Below, one piece after another: positions 7,867-18,437 of a stretch of 64,000 nt of DNA (positions are counted from its first letter, which is position 1; each line of letters opens with the position of its first letter). The position numbers and the translations under genes were made by a program. This stretch comes from Kushneria avicenniae. Its GTDB lineage: Bacteria; Pseudomonadota; Gammaproteobacteria; Pseudomonadales; Halomonadaceae. The notes under the pieces are model-generated. The model did no database searches. It was given only the letters and a program-made list of their open reading frames with translations, and was not told the origin of the DNA. The stretch spans positions 1 through 64,000 of the forward strand of contig NZ_FOLY01000007.1 of the NCBI RefSeq assembly GCF_900112585.1, in the 5' to 3' direction.

Positions 7867-9798
7867 TTAATGCCACATGTCGGCCCGGCGAACGACATGA
7901 TCATCACGCACCCGCCGTGTATAGCCGATTCGGTCAAAGAATTCGAGGATCAGCACGGCCAGCTTGCGCCCGACGCCCAGCCGATCCCGAAAGCTTGCCA
8001 CATGTGCCGCACCCTGCTGCACCTCGATCTGCTGAATCATCTCGGCCATGTCATGCACGGACCGGGCGAGAAAGAAGTGATCGCGGCGCACGTGATAGAC
8101 ACGCCCAAGCTGCGCCGCCGAGGTCAGGACCTGACGCACCCGCGTTTCATCGATGTTCTCGAGCCCGGCCAGATCCCGGACTCGCGGCGGATCATAGGGA
8201 GTCTCGGCCAGGTAGCCCTGAATCTGCTGCCAGAGCGCTTCATCCTCGGCCGACAGAGCGGCCTGGTGAGCCGGCAGTGACAGAAAGGGGCCCTGCTGTT
8301 TCAGCATGCCCTCGGTCAGCAGTGGCTGCAGAATCTGGCGAAACAGCGCGCTGGGCATATTAGGCACGACCTGGCGCCGCAGACGCTCGCGCTCGGTGCC
8401 CAGCATGGCCGGCTCGCGCTCGTGATTTTCGGTGACCACCTCGAGTATGCGCCCCCGAAGCGACTCGAGTGACTCGGGCGAGAAGGCACGCATTTCCGGG
8501 CCGGCGCTGATGACCCATGCGCCCAGCGCCTCGAATGCATTGGCCAGCGAGGCCGGCGTGCGATTGAAGTTTCGCGCCAGACCATAGACATCCGGACCGT
8601 CCGGACGCAGCGTCAGGGCTGCCTTGAGCGGCTCGGTCAGAGAGATGACACCGGGATGGCTCATGACCGCCTGACGGCAGCTCTCCAGCCACTGAAGGCG
8701 TGCCGATGAACGCTGGCCTCGCCGCGGCGGGGAACCATCCAGCACGATGCCACCGCCAATGGTATGGCGTGCACCATGATCGCGCACGATCACGCGATCT
8801 CCCAGACAGGTATGCAGTGGCGCATCAAGAATCATCTGTGCCAGCATGTGTCCGCCAGGCAGCAATTGCTGTCCCTCCAGCAGGGAAATACGCCCGGTGA
8901 CATGCGACGCCCCAAGGTGTAAATGGACCCCCGACCAGTGATCCAGCGCCGGGGCATTCTCCAGAAGTTCAAGAGAAATATCCACTCGCGTCAGGGCCGG
9001 CGTCGCCAGCGTCTGAGCGACGACCCAGTCACCGCGCTCAACGGTTTCCCGATCGATGCCGGGACCGGCCAGGTTCAACGCCAGCCGATCCCCCTGACGG
9101 GCGTATTCTGCTACCCGTCCCTGACGACGAAGCCCCCGGACACGCGCCTCATGGCCGGATGGAAACAGCCTGACGCTGTCGCCCACCGTGATCTCGCCCG
9201 CCACGATCGTGCCTGTCACCACAAGCCCCGAACCGGTCTTGGTAAAGGCGCGATCGACGGCCATACGAAAACTGCCCTGCACCGGCTCGGCATCGCTGGC
9301 CCGCGCGCGTTGCCAGAGCTCCTCCCGGAGTTCTTCAATGCCCTCGCCGGTCCGACTGGAGACCTCCAGAATCATTGAGTCTTCAAGCGTCGAGCCCGCC
9401 AGAAGGGCCCGGATGTCTTCATGGACTTCCAGACGCCGCCCGGGCTCGACCAGATCACACTTGGTCAGAGCCACGACGCCACGATCAATGCCCAGCAGAC
9501 GCAGAATCTGCATGTGTTCGCGGGTCTGCGGCATGACGCCATCATCGGCAGCCACAACCAGCAGCATGGTATCGATTCCGGCCACACCCGACAGCATGTT
9601 GTGGATAAATTTTTCATGCCCCGGCACATCGATAAAGCCCAGCTCGATCCCATCGTCCATATCCGGATAGGCGTAGCCGGCCTCGATGGTCAGTCCCCGC
9701 GCCTGCTCCTCGCGCAGCCGATCGGTACTGACGCCGGTCAGGGCGTGAATCAGGGCTGTCTTGCCATGATCAACATGGCCTGCCGTTCCCACGATCAT
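7867..9798 (-). CDS. selB: Selenocysteine-specific elongation factor
   Basis: A 643-residue GTPase related to EF-Tu. The G domain has GTAGHVDHGKT (P-loop, residues 3-13), the DVPGHEKF switch region and TKCD. Domains II-III follow, and a C-terminal extension of winged helices from about residue 380 binds the SECIS hairpin next to a recoded UGA. The start codon overlaps the selA stop by ATGA, so translation is coupled. It belongs to the contiguous selA-selB-selC group serving the formate dehydrogenase encoded upstream. Confidence 0.95.
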   Translation of the reverse strand: MIVGTAGHVDHGKTALIHALTGVSTDRLREEQARGLTIEAGYAYPDMDDGIELGFIDVPGHEKFIHNMLSGVAGIDTMLLVVAADDGVMPQTREHMQILRLLGIDRGVVALTKCDLVEPGRRLEVHEDIRALLAGSTLEDSMILEVSSRTGEGIEELREELWQRARASDAEPVQGSFRMAVDRAFTKTGSGLVVTGTIVAGEITVGDSVRLFPSGHEARVRGLRRQGRVAEYARQGDRLALNLAGPGIDRETVERGDWVVAQTLATPALTRVDISLELLENAPALDHWSGVHLHLGASHVTGRISLLEGQQLLPGGHMLAQMILDAPLHTCLGDRVIVRDHGARHTIGGGIVLDGSPPRRGQRSSARLQWLESCRQAVMSHPGVISLTEPLKAALTLRPDGPDVYGLARNFNRTPASLANAFEALGAWVISAGPEMRAFSPESLESLRGRILEVVTENHEREPAMLGTERERLRRQVVPNMPSALFRQILQPLLTEGMLKQQGPFLSLPAHQAALSAEDEALWQQIQGYLAETPYDPPRVRDLAGLENIDETRVRQVLTSAAQLGRVYHVRRDHFFLARSVHDMAEMIQQIEVQQGAAHVASFRDRLGVGRKLAVLILEFFDRIGYTRRVRDDHVVRRADMWH

Positions 9799-11213
9799 GA
9801 ATCATGTTCCCGTTTCAACGCGAGTTGGCCGAGCTGCTCGATGAAAGCCTGCTCGTCATCCTCGCCCTGCAGACAGCGCAGGTCGAGCCACAGCGCGCCG
9901 TCGTGAAGCCGTCCGATCACGGGCCTTGGCAACTGCCTGAAAGCGGTTTCAACCAGACGCAGGGAACGCTCTCCTGAACGGCGTTCATCGCGCCCGGGAG
10001 CCACCACCAGGGCTCGGCTGGGCAGGCGATCCACCGGCAGCGCACCGCTGCCAAGCTGGCTTTTGCAGGACATGATGCTGACCCGCATATGAGGCAGGCA
10101 CTCGACCAGCGCAGGCAGCAGGCGCTCGGCCGTCGCGGCGATCTCGTGCTCGGGACGTGTCAGAAGCGTCAGCGTCGGAATATCGCAAGCGATATCGTCA
10201 CTGTCGCGATAGAGCCGGAGGGTGGCCTCCAGCGCGCTCAGGATCAGCTTGTCCACACGCATGGCACGCTTGAGCGGATGCCGACGGATGCGATCAATGT
10301 ACGCGCGGCTGCCCACGATCATGCCGCACTGAGGGCCACCCAATAGCTTGTCGCCGCTGAAGGTCACCACATCGGCGCCGGCCTCGATGCTCTGATCGGG
10401 GCGCGCCTCATTGGGCAGCCCCAGCGCGGCCATATCGGTCAGGGCACCGCTGCCCAGATCCACGATGAAAGGGACGTCGCGCGCGTGAGCAATACGTGCC
10501 AGTTCGCGCTCTTCTACCGCAGCGGTGAAGCCTTCAACAGCGTAGTTGGAGGTATGCGCCTTGAAAATCATGCCGGTGGCCTCATTCATGGCCTGCTCGA
10601 AATCGCGGGCGTGCGTGCGATTGGTGGTGCCGACTTCGCGCAGCTCGCAACCAGAGGTGTGCATGATATCCGGCAGGCGAAAGGACCCACCGATCTCGAT
10701 CAGCTCGCCACGGGAAATCACGGCTTCGCGACCGGCACCCAGCGCCGACAGCGTCAGAACAACCGCTGCGGCATTATTGTTGACCACGGTCGCGGCTTCG
10801 GCACCGGTCAGTTCGCACAGCAGGGATTCCACCACCTGATCTCGATCCCCTCGATGACCGCTGTCCACGTCATATTCCAGCGCCAGCGGCTGCCGGGCGG
10901 CCCGGGTCATGGCCTCGATAGCGGAATCTGCCAGTGGCGCACGACCGAGATTGGTGTGAATGACGGTACCGGTCAGGTTGAACACGCTGGGCGCACTGGA
11001 CGCCGCCAGCGTCCGGGCCCTGTCAAGCGCCGCGGCGGCCAGCTGTTCAACATCACGGAGAGCCACACGGGCCCGGGAGAGACGCTCACGCTCGCCGGCC
11101 AGCAGCTCACGCACGGCCCGCCTTTTAAGGCGAAGGCTGAGCGGCGAGTGCACCATCATCTGATGGCACAGCAGCACATCCACTGCCGGCAGATAACGTC
11201 GCGGGTCGTCCAT
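9795..11213 (-). CDS. selA: L-seryl-tRNA(Sec) selenium transferase
   Basis: A 472-residue PLP enzyme that converts Ser-tRNA-Sec to selenocysteinyl-tRNA using selenophosphate. Family motifs are NLTGTVIHTNLGRAPL, NNNAAAVVLTLSALG, SRGELIEIGGSFRLPDIM and the PLP-lysine site FSGDKLLGGPQCG. AAAGGAG lies 7 bp before the ATG. It is the first gene of the selAB pair. SelD, which supplies selenophosphate, is not encoded in this window. Confidence 0.95.
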   Translation of the reverse strand: MDDPRRYLPAVDVLLCHQMMVHSPLSLRLKRRAVRELLAGERERLSRARVALRDVEQLAAAALDRARTLAASSAPSVFNLTGTVIHTNLGRAPLADSAIEAMTRAARQPLALEYDVDSGHRGDRDQVVESLLCELTGAEAATVVNNNAAAVVLTLSALGAGREAVISRGELIEIGGSFRLPDIMHTSGCELREVGTTNRTHARDFEQAMNEATGMIFKAHTSNYAVEGFTAAVEERELARIAHARDVPFIVDLGSGALTDMAALGLPNEARPDQSIEAGADVVTFSGDKLLGGPQCGMIVGSRAYIDRIRRHPLKRAMRVDKLILSALEATLRLYRDSDDIACDIPTLTLLTRPEHEIAATAERLLPALVECLPHMRVSIMSCKSQLGSGALPVDRLPSRALVVAPGRDERRSGERSLRLVETAFRQLPRPVIGRLHDGALWLDLRCLQGEDDEQAFIEQLGQLALKREHDS

Positions 11214-11395
11214 CGAGGGCTCCTTTCATGGCATCAATGCGAGAGCGTTCAGAATTCGGCAGACCCGCAGACAGAATGCTGGATCAAGATCGGACCATAC
11301 GGTACATGATCATTCAAGCCGGTCATCATCCATTAAAAAAGTGTTGAAACAAGCAGGATACATTTTCCCTAGAGATTGTTTTGATATAACCACAT

Positions 11396-11423
11396 AAAAA
11401 AACGCGCCCATAATGAGCGCGTT
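11396..11423 (-). terminator. Intrinsic terminator after fdhE
   Basis: On the minus strand, the stem AACGCGCtcattatgGGCGCGTT is followed by a T-run (the A-run at 11396-11402 on the plus strand). It ends the fdoGHI-fdhE transcription unit before selA. Confidence 0.8.
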
Positions 11424-11443
11424 TGGAACAAAAGGCACCGATT

Positions 11444-12385
11444 TCAACCGGCGATCAGCCACGGATTATAGCTACTGCGGCCAAGATCCCGTTCGCGGGC
11501 AATCATGATATCCAGCCCGAGACTGGCCAGATCGTCGGCCAGAGCATCGGCGTCCACTTCGCTGTCCAGGTGAACGATCTTCACATAGCTTTCGCAGTCG
11601 CCGCAGGTTTCGGCCCGTACCGGTAGCGGTCGCCTGCCATCCTCACCTTCGAGACCGACGTAATCGAGCTTGCCGGTTTCAAAGCAGGTCGTGCATCGCG
11701 CGCGTTCCATGTACCACTCGGTGGCACAGATCGAACACTGCATGTAGCGCACTCGCGAGCGCTCACGCCCGACCTGGATGAGGCTGGCCACCGGCAGCGC
11801 ACCGCAGCAGGGGCAGACCGTCTGGGCCGTGCCCTCCGCCCGCTTTGGCGGGCGTGAAAGCGCGCTGCTCTGCCGCAGCCAGGCCACCTGCAGTGCCGCC
11901 GCCACCAAAGGCATGAAGGCACGAATGCCTTCCGTTCCCGTGCCGGCATTGAGCACTTCGATGGCGATATTCCGGCGGTCCTCTTGATCGAGCTGGCGCA
12001 GCTGCTGGATCAGTTGCTGCTGCGGCTGCCCGACGTTGAGCTCCAGCGCGTCGCACAGGGCATCCAGATCTTCCTGCCAGTCCAGATCATCCTGCAGCGA
12101 CTGTACCGACAGCGGCGGCATGCCGTGCTCCAGCGCCAGATCAAAGGCCTGACTGTCCGGGGCAAAGGTGCTGGTACGCTTTTGCAGCACCTGATGCTGG
12201 GCCTGAGCCAGGCGCGCTGCAAAACCGAGAAAATCGGCCATTGAACGCAGGCGTCTGGACAGATCGCGCAGACGCCGCGCCCGATGGCTGAAAAGTCGCC
12301 GTTCGGGCAGCACCACGGCGGGGGGTTCCACTACCCCGCCGGGGGTTGTCCCGTAATCATGTTCAGCCTGATGTTCGGCCGTCAT
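11444..12385 (-). CDS. fdhE: Formate dehydrogenase accessory protein FdhE
   Basis: A 313-residue cytoplasmic protein needed for formate dehydrogenase activity; in E. coli it interacts with the catalytic subunits before Tat export. The C-terminal half holds four CxxC motifs (CPCCG, CSIC, CTTC, CGDC) that bind iron or zinc. The start at MTAEHQAEH has a GGAG site 8 bp upstream and overlaps the end of fdoI by about 20 bp. It is the last gene of the fdo operon and is followed by a terminator. Confidence 0.9.
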   Translation of the reverse strand: MTAEHQAEHDYGTTPGGVVEPPAVVLPERRLFSHRARRLRDLSRRLRSMADFLGFAARLAQAQHQVLQKRTSTFAPDSQAFDLALEHGMPPLSVQSLQDDLDWQEDLDALCDALELNVGQPQQQLIQQLRQLDQEDRRNIAIEVLNAGTGTEGIRAFMPLVAAALQVAWLRQSSALSRPPKRAEGTAQTVCPCCGALPVASLIQVGRERSRVRYMQCSICATEWYMERARCTTCFETGKLDYVGLEGEDGRRPLPVRAETCGDCESYVKIVHLDSEVDADALADDLASLGLDIMIARERDLGRSSYNPWLIAG

Positions 12386-13079
12386 GGCGTGCTCCGTGAC
12401 GGGATGCTGTATCACGCCCGTGGGCGCTCTCGTCTCCCGCGCGCTGTGAAGGGTCCTTCATCTCCTCTTCATACCAGAGCGGATGGTGATGCTTCGCCCA
12501 GGCATGGGTCACGCGCCCGCGGGTCATGGCCTTGATGGACCCCTTGACCCAGATGGCAGCGTAAACGTGCACGATGATGGTTGCGATCGCAATGAATGCA
12601 GCCAGAGCGTGCAACAGACTGGCCACCCGGATCAGCGGGATGGGGAAGAATCCGGCAAACCAGGGACGCCACATGATCACGCCGGTGATCAAAAGCACCG
12701 GAATGCAGACTACCAGCGCCCAGAACACCATCTTCTGCCCCGGGTTGTACTTGCCGATCGGTGGCAGCTTGTCATCCCGGTTGTTGAGCACATCGCCCAT
12801 CTGACGCATCCACTTCATGTCATTATGCATCAGCAGGTTATGCCGCAGCTGTCGCACCGCAATGATGACAAACAGCACAAACAGCACCACCCCGATGAAA
12901 GGATGCAGTACCCGTGACCAGACCGGCCCGCCCAGGGTGTGGCTCAGAAAGAAAAACGGCGGATGGAAGAAGGCAAGCCCGGAAAGCGCCAGCAGAATGA
13001 AGGCACCCGCCATGGCCCAGTGATTGGCCCGGGTTCCCGGGCCGTAACGCAGCATCGTCTTCTGTTTTTTGAAGTTCAT
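12363..13079 (-). CDS. fdoI: Formate dehydrogenase cytochrome b556 (gamma) subunit
   Basis: A 238-residue inner-membrane protein with four hydrophobic helices. It anchors the periplasmic FdoGH dimer and passes electrons to quinone through two haems b. Candidate haem-ligand His residues are visible in [24 protein letters not shown] and [12 protein letters not shown]. The C-terminal tail after residue 200 is hydrophilic and His/Arg-rich. The start overlaps the fdoH stop (ATGA). Confidence 0.9.
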   Translation of the reverse strand: MNFKKQKTMLRYGPGTRANHWAMAGAFILLALSGLAFFHPPFFFLSHTLGGPVWSRVLHPFIGVVLFVLFVIIAVRQLRHNLLMHNDMKWMRQMGDVLNNRDDKLPPIGKYNPGQKMVFWALVVCIPVLLITGVIMWRPWFAGFFPIPLIRVASLLHALAAFIAIATIIVHVYAAIWVKGSIKAMTRGRVTHAWAKHHHPLWYEEEMKDPSQRAGDESAHGRDTASRHGARHDGRTSG

Positions 13080-14023
13080 GACCGATGCTCCTCTTCACGT
13101 GAGACACGATGATCATCATCCCCTTCGCCGAAGACTTCCTCATCCGTGGGCTCTTCCTTCGGGCCCTTGGTGATGTAGTGGAAGAAACCGGCAAATGCGG
13201 TAATCCCCAGAATGGCGGACATGATGGGCTTGGTGATCCCCTTCCAAGCACCGACGACCGGCGAGATGCGCGGGTCCTTCGGCAGACCATGATAGAGCCC
13301 CGGATCATCACCGTGATGCAGCACGTACATGACATGCGTGCCGCCCACGCCAGCCGGATCATACACTCCGGCCTTTTCGTAGCCGCGCTCTTTCAGATCG
13401 TTTACCCGCTTCTCGGCGCGCGCCAGCATGTCCTTTTTGCTGCCAAACTCGATGCAGTTGGTCGGACAGGCCTTTACGCAGGCCGGTTCAAGCCCCACGT
13501 TGACGCGATCAGAGCACAGGGTGCACTTGTAGGACTTGCTGTCCTTTTCCGAGATACGCGGAATGTTGAACGGGCAGCCGGTGATGCAGTAGCCGCAGCC
13601 AATGCAGTTGTTGGAATCGAAGTCGACGATGCCGTTGGCATACTTGACGATCGCTCCCGGCGCCGGGCAGGCCTCAAGGCAGCCCGGCTCGGCACAGTGC
13701 ATGCAGCCATCCTTGCGGATCAGCCAGGACAGCTCCTTCTCCCGGCTGACATCCTCGCCGCCCACGAAGTCTGTCTCGACTTCGTTGAAGCGCATCACCG
13801 TCCATGATTCGGCGGTCAGGTCCATGGGGTTGTCATACACCCCATGGCACTCACCGACGTCATCACGCAGGTCATTCCACTCCATGCAGGCGACCTGGCA
13901 GGCCTTGCAACCGATGCACTTGGAGACATCGATCAGCTTGGCCACTTCCACCACGTTGTCGCGCGCATGCGGTGCCGGCAGTGTCGTTGCGGAACGGGCA
14001 ACGATATTTTGTGAGTTGATCAT
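13076..14023 (-). CDS. fdoH: Formate dehydrogenase iron-sulfur (beta) subunit
   Basis: A 315-residue protein with four [4Fe-4S] cluster motifs in order: [37 protein letters not shown] and [22 protein letters not shown]-terminal hydrophobic helix ([14 protein letters not shown]) anchors it to the membrane. It carries electrons from the molybdopterin subunit to cytochrome b. The start was placed at [10 protein letters not shown], which has a GGGGAGGG site, rather than 24 codons upstream. It lies 10 bp after the fdoG stop. Confidence 0.95.
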   Translation of the reverse strand: MINSQNIVARSATTLPAPHARDNVVEVAKLIDVSKCIGCKACQVACMEWNDLRDDVGECHGVYDNPMDLTAESWTVMRFNEVETDFVGGEDVSREKELSWLIRKDGCMHCAEPGCLEACPAPGAIVKYANGIVDFDSNNCIGCGYCITGCPFNIPRISEKDSKSYKCTLCSDRVNVGLEPACVKACPTNCIEFGSKKDMLARAEKRVNDLKERGYEKAGVYDPAGVGGTHVMYVLHHGDDPGLYHGLPKDPRISPVVGAWKGITKPIMSAILGITAFAGFFHYITKGPKEEPTDEEVFGEGDDDHRVSREEEHRS

Positions 14024-14033
14024 GTGCCCTCCC

Positions 14034-17000
14034 CTATGCCTTTTCGACCTTGACGATGAATGACTTGTATTCCGGTGTCTGGGTATTGGCATCACCCACG
14101 ACAGGCGTCAGGGCATTGATCAGATAGCCCTTTTTCGCCACGCCGGTGAAGCCCCAGTGGATCGGAATACCCACGTGATGCACGTCACGGTCGCCGATGC
14201 GCAGCGGCTGCATGCGTTTGGTCACCACCGCCACGGCCTTGATAAAGCCGCGATTGGAGGACACCCGCACCCAGTCACCCGCTGCCACGCCGATTTCATC
14301 GGCAAGCTGATGACTGATTTCCACGAACTGTTCCGGCTGCACCACGGCGTTGAGACGCGCATGCTTGGTCCAGAAGTGGAAATGCTCGGTCAGACGATAG
14401 GTTGTGGCCGCATGCGGGAACTCTTCACGCGTGCCCAGTGCCTTGCGATCCTCCTCATAGATACGGCCTGCCGGATTGTTTTTCGCCAGCGGATTGTTCG
14501 GATGCAGCGGGTTGTTATCGATCGGCGATTCGAACGGTTCGTAGTGTTCAGGGAACGGACCATCCACCATGCTCTGTCCGGCGAAGAAATGCCCGACGCC
14601 TTCCGGTTGCATGATAAACGGGCCCTGTCCACGCGCCGGATCGGAGGTGACCGGGAAGTCCGGGATATCGGCACCGACCCAGCGACCCTGCTCGCTGCTC
14701 CACCAGACGAACGCCTTCTCGCGACCCCAGGGCCGGCCCTGCGTATCGGCACTGGCACGGTTGTAGAGCACGCGACGGTTGGCCGGCCATGCCCAGGCCC
14801 AGCCCAGCGTATTGCCGGTACCGTACGGGTCGGAGTTGTCACGCCGCGCCATCTGGTTGCCGTCCTGGGTCCAGGCCCCGGAAAATATCCAACAGCCTGA
14901 CGCGGTGCGCCCATCCGCCGTCATCTCGGAGAAACCGGACAGCAGCTCGCCCGCGCGTCGAGTCACGTTGCCGTTGTCGTCGGTCAGATCGACCAGCGCA
15001 CGCCCGTTGTACTCCTGCGCCAGCTCTTCCGAGGAAGGCGCTTCAGGAATGTCGTAATCCCAGTCCAGATTCAGGATCGGATCCGGGAAAGCGCCACCCT
15101 CCTGGCGGTAGAGGTCGCGCAACCGGATGAACAGCTCCCCCATGATGCGCGTATCAGGACGCGCCTCACCCGGCCCGGGCGCGGCGGCCCAGTGCCACTG
15201 AAGCCAGCGGGCACTGTTGACGATCGAGCCGTCATCCTCGGCAAAGCAGGTCGTCGGCAGACGAATGACTTCGGTCTGGATCTGTGAAGAGTCCACATCG
15301 TTGTATTCGCCGTAATTCTTCCAGAACTCGCTGGTCTCGGTATTCAGCGGGTCCATGACAACCAGATACTTCAGCCGGGACAGGCCTTCAGTGACCTTCT
15401 GGCGGTTGGGGAACGATGCCAGCGGATTGAAGCCCTGACAGAAGTAGCCGTTGATCTCACCCTTGTGCATGCGCTCAAAAGTATCGAGCACGTCATAGAG
15501 CGGCCTGGAGAGCTTGGGCAGCCAGTCAAAGCACCAGTTGTTCTCCTGGGTCGCGGCATCGCCGAACCAGGACTTCATCAGGCTGACATGGAATTTCTCG
15601 TAGTTTTTCCAGTACGAGACCTCGCCTTCCAGAATCGGCTGCTTGGCACGCTTTTTGATGTAGGCGCTGTAGTCCTGCTCACTCGCGTTGGCCAGGGTCA
15701 TATAGCCCGGCAGCAGCTGGGAGAGCAGCCCCAGGTCGGTCAGCCCCTGGATATTGGAGTGACCACGCAGGGCGTTGACGCCCCCCCCCGGCATCCCCAT
15801 GTTGCCCAGCAGCAGCTGCACCATGGCCGCGGTACGGATGATCTGCGAGCCGATGGAGTGCTGCGTCCAGCCCAGTGCATAGAGAATGGTCATGGTCTGA
15901 TGCGGCACGGCCATCTTGCCAATTTCCGACCAGATGTGCTCGATGTGCTCTCTGGGCATGCCACAGATGCTCGATACCGTATCGATGTCATAGCGGCTGT
16001 AGTGCTCGCGCATCAGCTGATAGACGCATCTCGGGTGCTGAAGCGACATGTCGCGCACGGCGTAGCCGTCATCGCCCAGCTCATACATCCAGGACGACTT
16101 GTCGTCGTAGGCTTTCTTGTCGGGGTTGTAGCCGGTGAAGATACCGTCTTCAAAACCATAGTCTTCACGCACCAGAAGCGAGGCATCGGTGTAGTGAAGG
16201 ACATATTCACGCTGGATCTGATTGGTCGTGATCAAATAATGGATCAGACCGCCCAAAAACGTGATGTCGGTTCCGGTACGGATAAAGGCCTTGTAGTCCG
16301 CCACTGCACAGGTACGCGTGTAGCGCGGATCAATGCAGATCAGCTTGGCCTTGTTGTGTTCGATGGCCTCGGTAACCCAGCGGAAACCCACGGGGTGAGC
16401 CTCGGCAGAGTTGCCGCCCATCGAAAGAATCAGATTGGCATTGCGGATGTCGACCCAGTGATTGGTCATCGCACCGCGACCGAATGTTGGGGCAAGACCT
16501 GCCACCGTCGGTCCGTGTCAGACGCGCGCCTGGTTGTCGAACGCTACCATGCCAAGATTACGCACCACCTTGTGGGTGATGTAGCCGGCTTCGTTGGAAG
16601 CCCCTGACGCCGCCAGAAATCCGGAAGTCGTCCAGTGATTGACCGTCCTGCCGGTCTCGTCACGCTCGACGAAGTTGGCATCGCGATCTTTTTTGATATG
16701 ACGCGCGATCCTGTCAAGCGCCTCGTCCCAGCTGACACGCTTCCACTCGCTGGAACCCGGGGCGCGCACCTGTGGATACTCGAGACGCGTCTCGCTGCGC
16801 ACAAAATCCAGCAGTCCGGAGCCCTTCGGACACAGGGAGCCACGTGATACCGGATGGTCCGGATCGCCCTCGATGTGAAAGATCTCCTGGCGAACGTTTT
16901 TGGAACCATCGCCATGGCTGTAGATCAGGATGCCGCAACCGACCGAGCAGTAGGTACAGTTGTTACGGGTTTCCCTGGCGTGCGTCAGCTTGAACTGACG

Positions 17001-17111
17001 TACGGACGCTTCGGCAGATTCAGGGGCAAACCCCATCATCGCCATGCTGGAAGAGGCCACGCCTGCCGCCCCCAGCTTGAAGAACTGTCTTCGGGTTACA
17101 TTAACCGTCAT
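14034..17111 (-). CDS. fdoG: Formate dehydrogenase major (alpha) subunit, selenoprotein
   Basis: A 1025-residue molybdopterin-guanine-dinucleotide enzyme that oxidises formate in the periplasm. The N-terminus has a Tat signal ([11 protein letters not shown]). A [4Fe-4S] motif, [13 protein letters not shown], follows at about residue 53. The frame contains UGA at 16518-16520 (residue 198); on both sides it is open and homologous, reading ARV[18 protein letters not shown], which matches the selenocysteine site of E. coli FdnG/FdoG. A conventional gene finder would split it into 16518-17111 and 14034-16505. GAGGAG precedes the ATG. It is first in the operon fdoG-fdoH-fdoI-fdhE. Confidence 0.95.
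16478..16520 (-). promoter_or_regulatory. SECIS element in fdoG mRNA
   Basis: Immediately 3' of the UGA (16518-16520), the minus strand forms a hairpin whose apical part is GGCA-GGTCT-TGCC (16491-16503). The GGUCU loop is the SelB recognition feature in E. coli fdhF and fdnG. The lower stem is less regular, with CCGA pairing with TCGG. Confidence 0.85.
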
Positions 17112-17464
17112 GGGTCAATCTCCTCATCGCCTGCCGATTTAAAAGCTGTCAGGGCGGGCAGGCGTCATGCTTGAACATCGGCCCGTAGGCGCGATATCAC
17201 CAGTCACTGTTTATCGGCATGGCTTCACCGATTATTAATACTTCCCATGGTTGGGATGTTTTTTATCAGGCGATGCAAAAAGAAGGGATAGGGAAATGGT
17301 CGTGCGGTGGGCGTCACGGAGACAAAATGCCGCACAGGGTGATTTTCAGCGACATTGTACGTTTTGTCATCATCGGGTTTCAAAAGTAAACGCCATAATT
17401 TTCAAGCACTTTTAAAACCCGATGGGATTCATGCGGTTACGCCGGTCGTGACGTTAATTTTATT
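17112..17464. other. Intergenic region upstream of fdoG with a 16-bp inverted repeat
   Basis: No gene is seen in these 353 bp. They must hold the fdoG promoter, but I could not assign one confidently. The half next to the phosphoesterase gene holds two arms, ATCGGGTTTCAAAAGT at 17372-17387 and ACTTTTAAAACCCGAT at 17408-17423, complementary over 16 bp with one mismatch and a 20-nt loop. This could be a terminator for the upstream gene or an operator. Confidence 0.6.
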
Positions 17465-18310
17465 TTAACTGGACGTCGAATCCTCTGCCTCATCCGCCAG
17501 CCAGTCCTCTGTTTCGGTTTTTTCGCGATGGCCGGACGGCGGTCGAGGATCATCCACCAGCGTCCTGTTTTGCCAGTCGACCAGACGCAATCGACCGTCA
17601 AACTCCTCGACCAGCGCCGTACAGTTTTCGACCCAGTCACCGTCGTTGCAGTACACAAAGCCTTCACACTCGCCAAAAAACGGGATGTGGATGTGGCCTC
17701 CGATGTAGCCATCCACTTCTTCACGCCGCACGCGCGCCAGTGCCGACTGACGAAAGGCGCCGGCGAAGTGCTTGACGTTGCTCGAGCGACGCTTGAGCGC
17801 GGCTGACAGCGACCAGTACGGACGGTTCATGCGACGACGCGCCTGAACCGTCCAGCGATTGGTGCGACGCATGGTGTGCAGCGCCATCTCTCCGACAACC
17901 AGCTTCCATTTTGGCGCCTTGAAATGGCCATCAAACTCGTCGCCATGGCTGACCAGCAACCGCCGACCATCTTTTGTGACATGAATGGCATCGCGACGCA
18001 CTTCGACGCTACGAAAGGTTTCGCCACAGAAGGTTCGAAAGGCGGCATCGTGATTGCCCGGGATATAAATCACCTCGCAACCGGTCCGGGCCAGCCGCAG
18101 GATGTGGCGAACCAGCCGCTGCTGGTGAGCATCCAGTACCGAGATGGCCCGACGCTTCATGGCAATCAGATCAAAGACATCGCCGACCAGATACAGCCGC
18201 TCCGGACGCACCTGCTGCATCAGATGAAGCAGCAGGGTGGCCTGCGCATCGGGCGTTCCCAGATGAAGGTCAGAGACAAACAGGGTGCGTACGTTGGGCC
18301 TCATGGCCAT
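17465..18310 (-). CDS. Metallophosphoesterase, UDP-2,3-diacylglucosamine diphosphatase-like
   Basis: A 281-residue calcineurin-like phosphoesterase. All five metal-binding blocks are present: SDLHLGTPD, VGDVFD, IPGNHDAAF, SHGDEFDGH and GGHIHIPF. The protein resembles LpxH-type enzymes, which remove UMP from UDP-diacylglucosamine in lipid A synthesis, but it is longer than E. coli LpxH (240) and may be a paralogue with another substrate. The start ATG at 18310 has GGAGG 6 bp upstream; ATGs at 18313 and 18304 are alternatives. It is divergent from gldA. Confidence 0.75.
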   Translation of the reverse strand: MAMRPNVRTLFVSDLHLGTPDAQATLLLHLMQQVRPERLYLVGDVFDLIAMKRRAISVLDAHQQRLVRHILRLARTGCEVIYIPGNHDAAFRTFCGETFRSVEVRRDAIHVTKDGRRLLVSHGDEFDGHFKAPKWKLVVGEMALHTMRRTNRWTVQARRRMNRPYWSLSAALKRRSSNVKHFAGAFRQSALARVRREEVDGYIGGHIHIPFFGECEGFVYCNDGDWVENCTALVEEFDGRLRLVDWQNRTLVDDPRPPSGHREKTETEDWLADEAEDSTSS

Positions 18311-18437
18311 CATGATCCTCCGGACATTCTTGACAACGCCCACCGGCATCAGCCGAACATTTGAGTCAGAACCCTCAATTATCGACATAACATCAGGCTA
18401 CGTCGAATTGCCGCATTCCGGTGTCTTTTGAACTGGC

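Noticed and set aside
15465-16607. Long plus-strand ORF of 380 codons
   Set aside because: It is antisense to fdoG, whose residues are clearly homologous to formate dehydrogenase. No ribosome-binding site or domain is seen.
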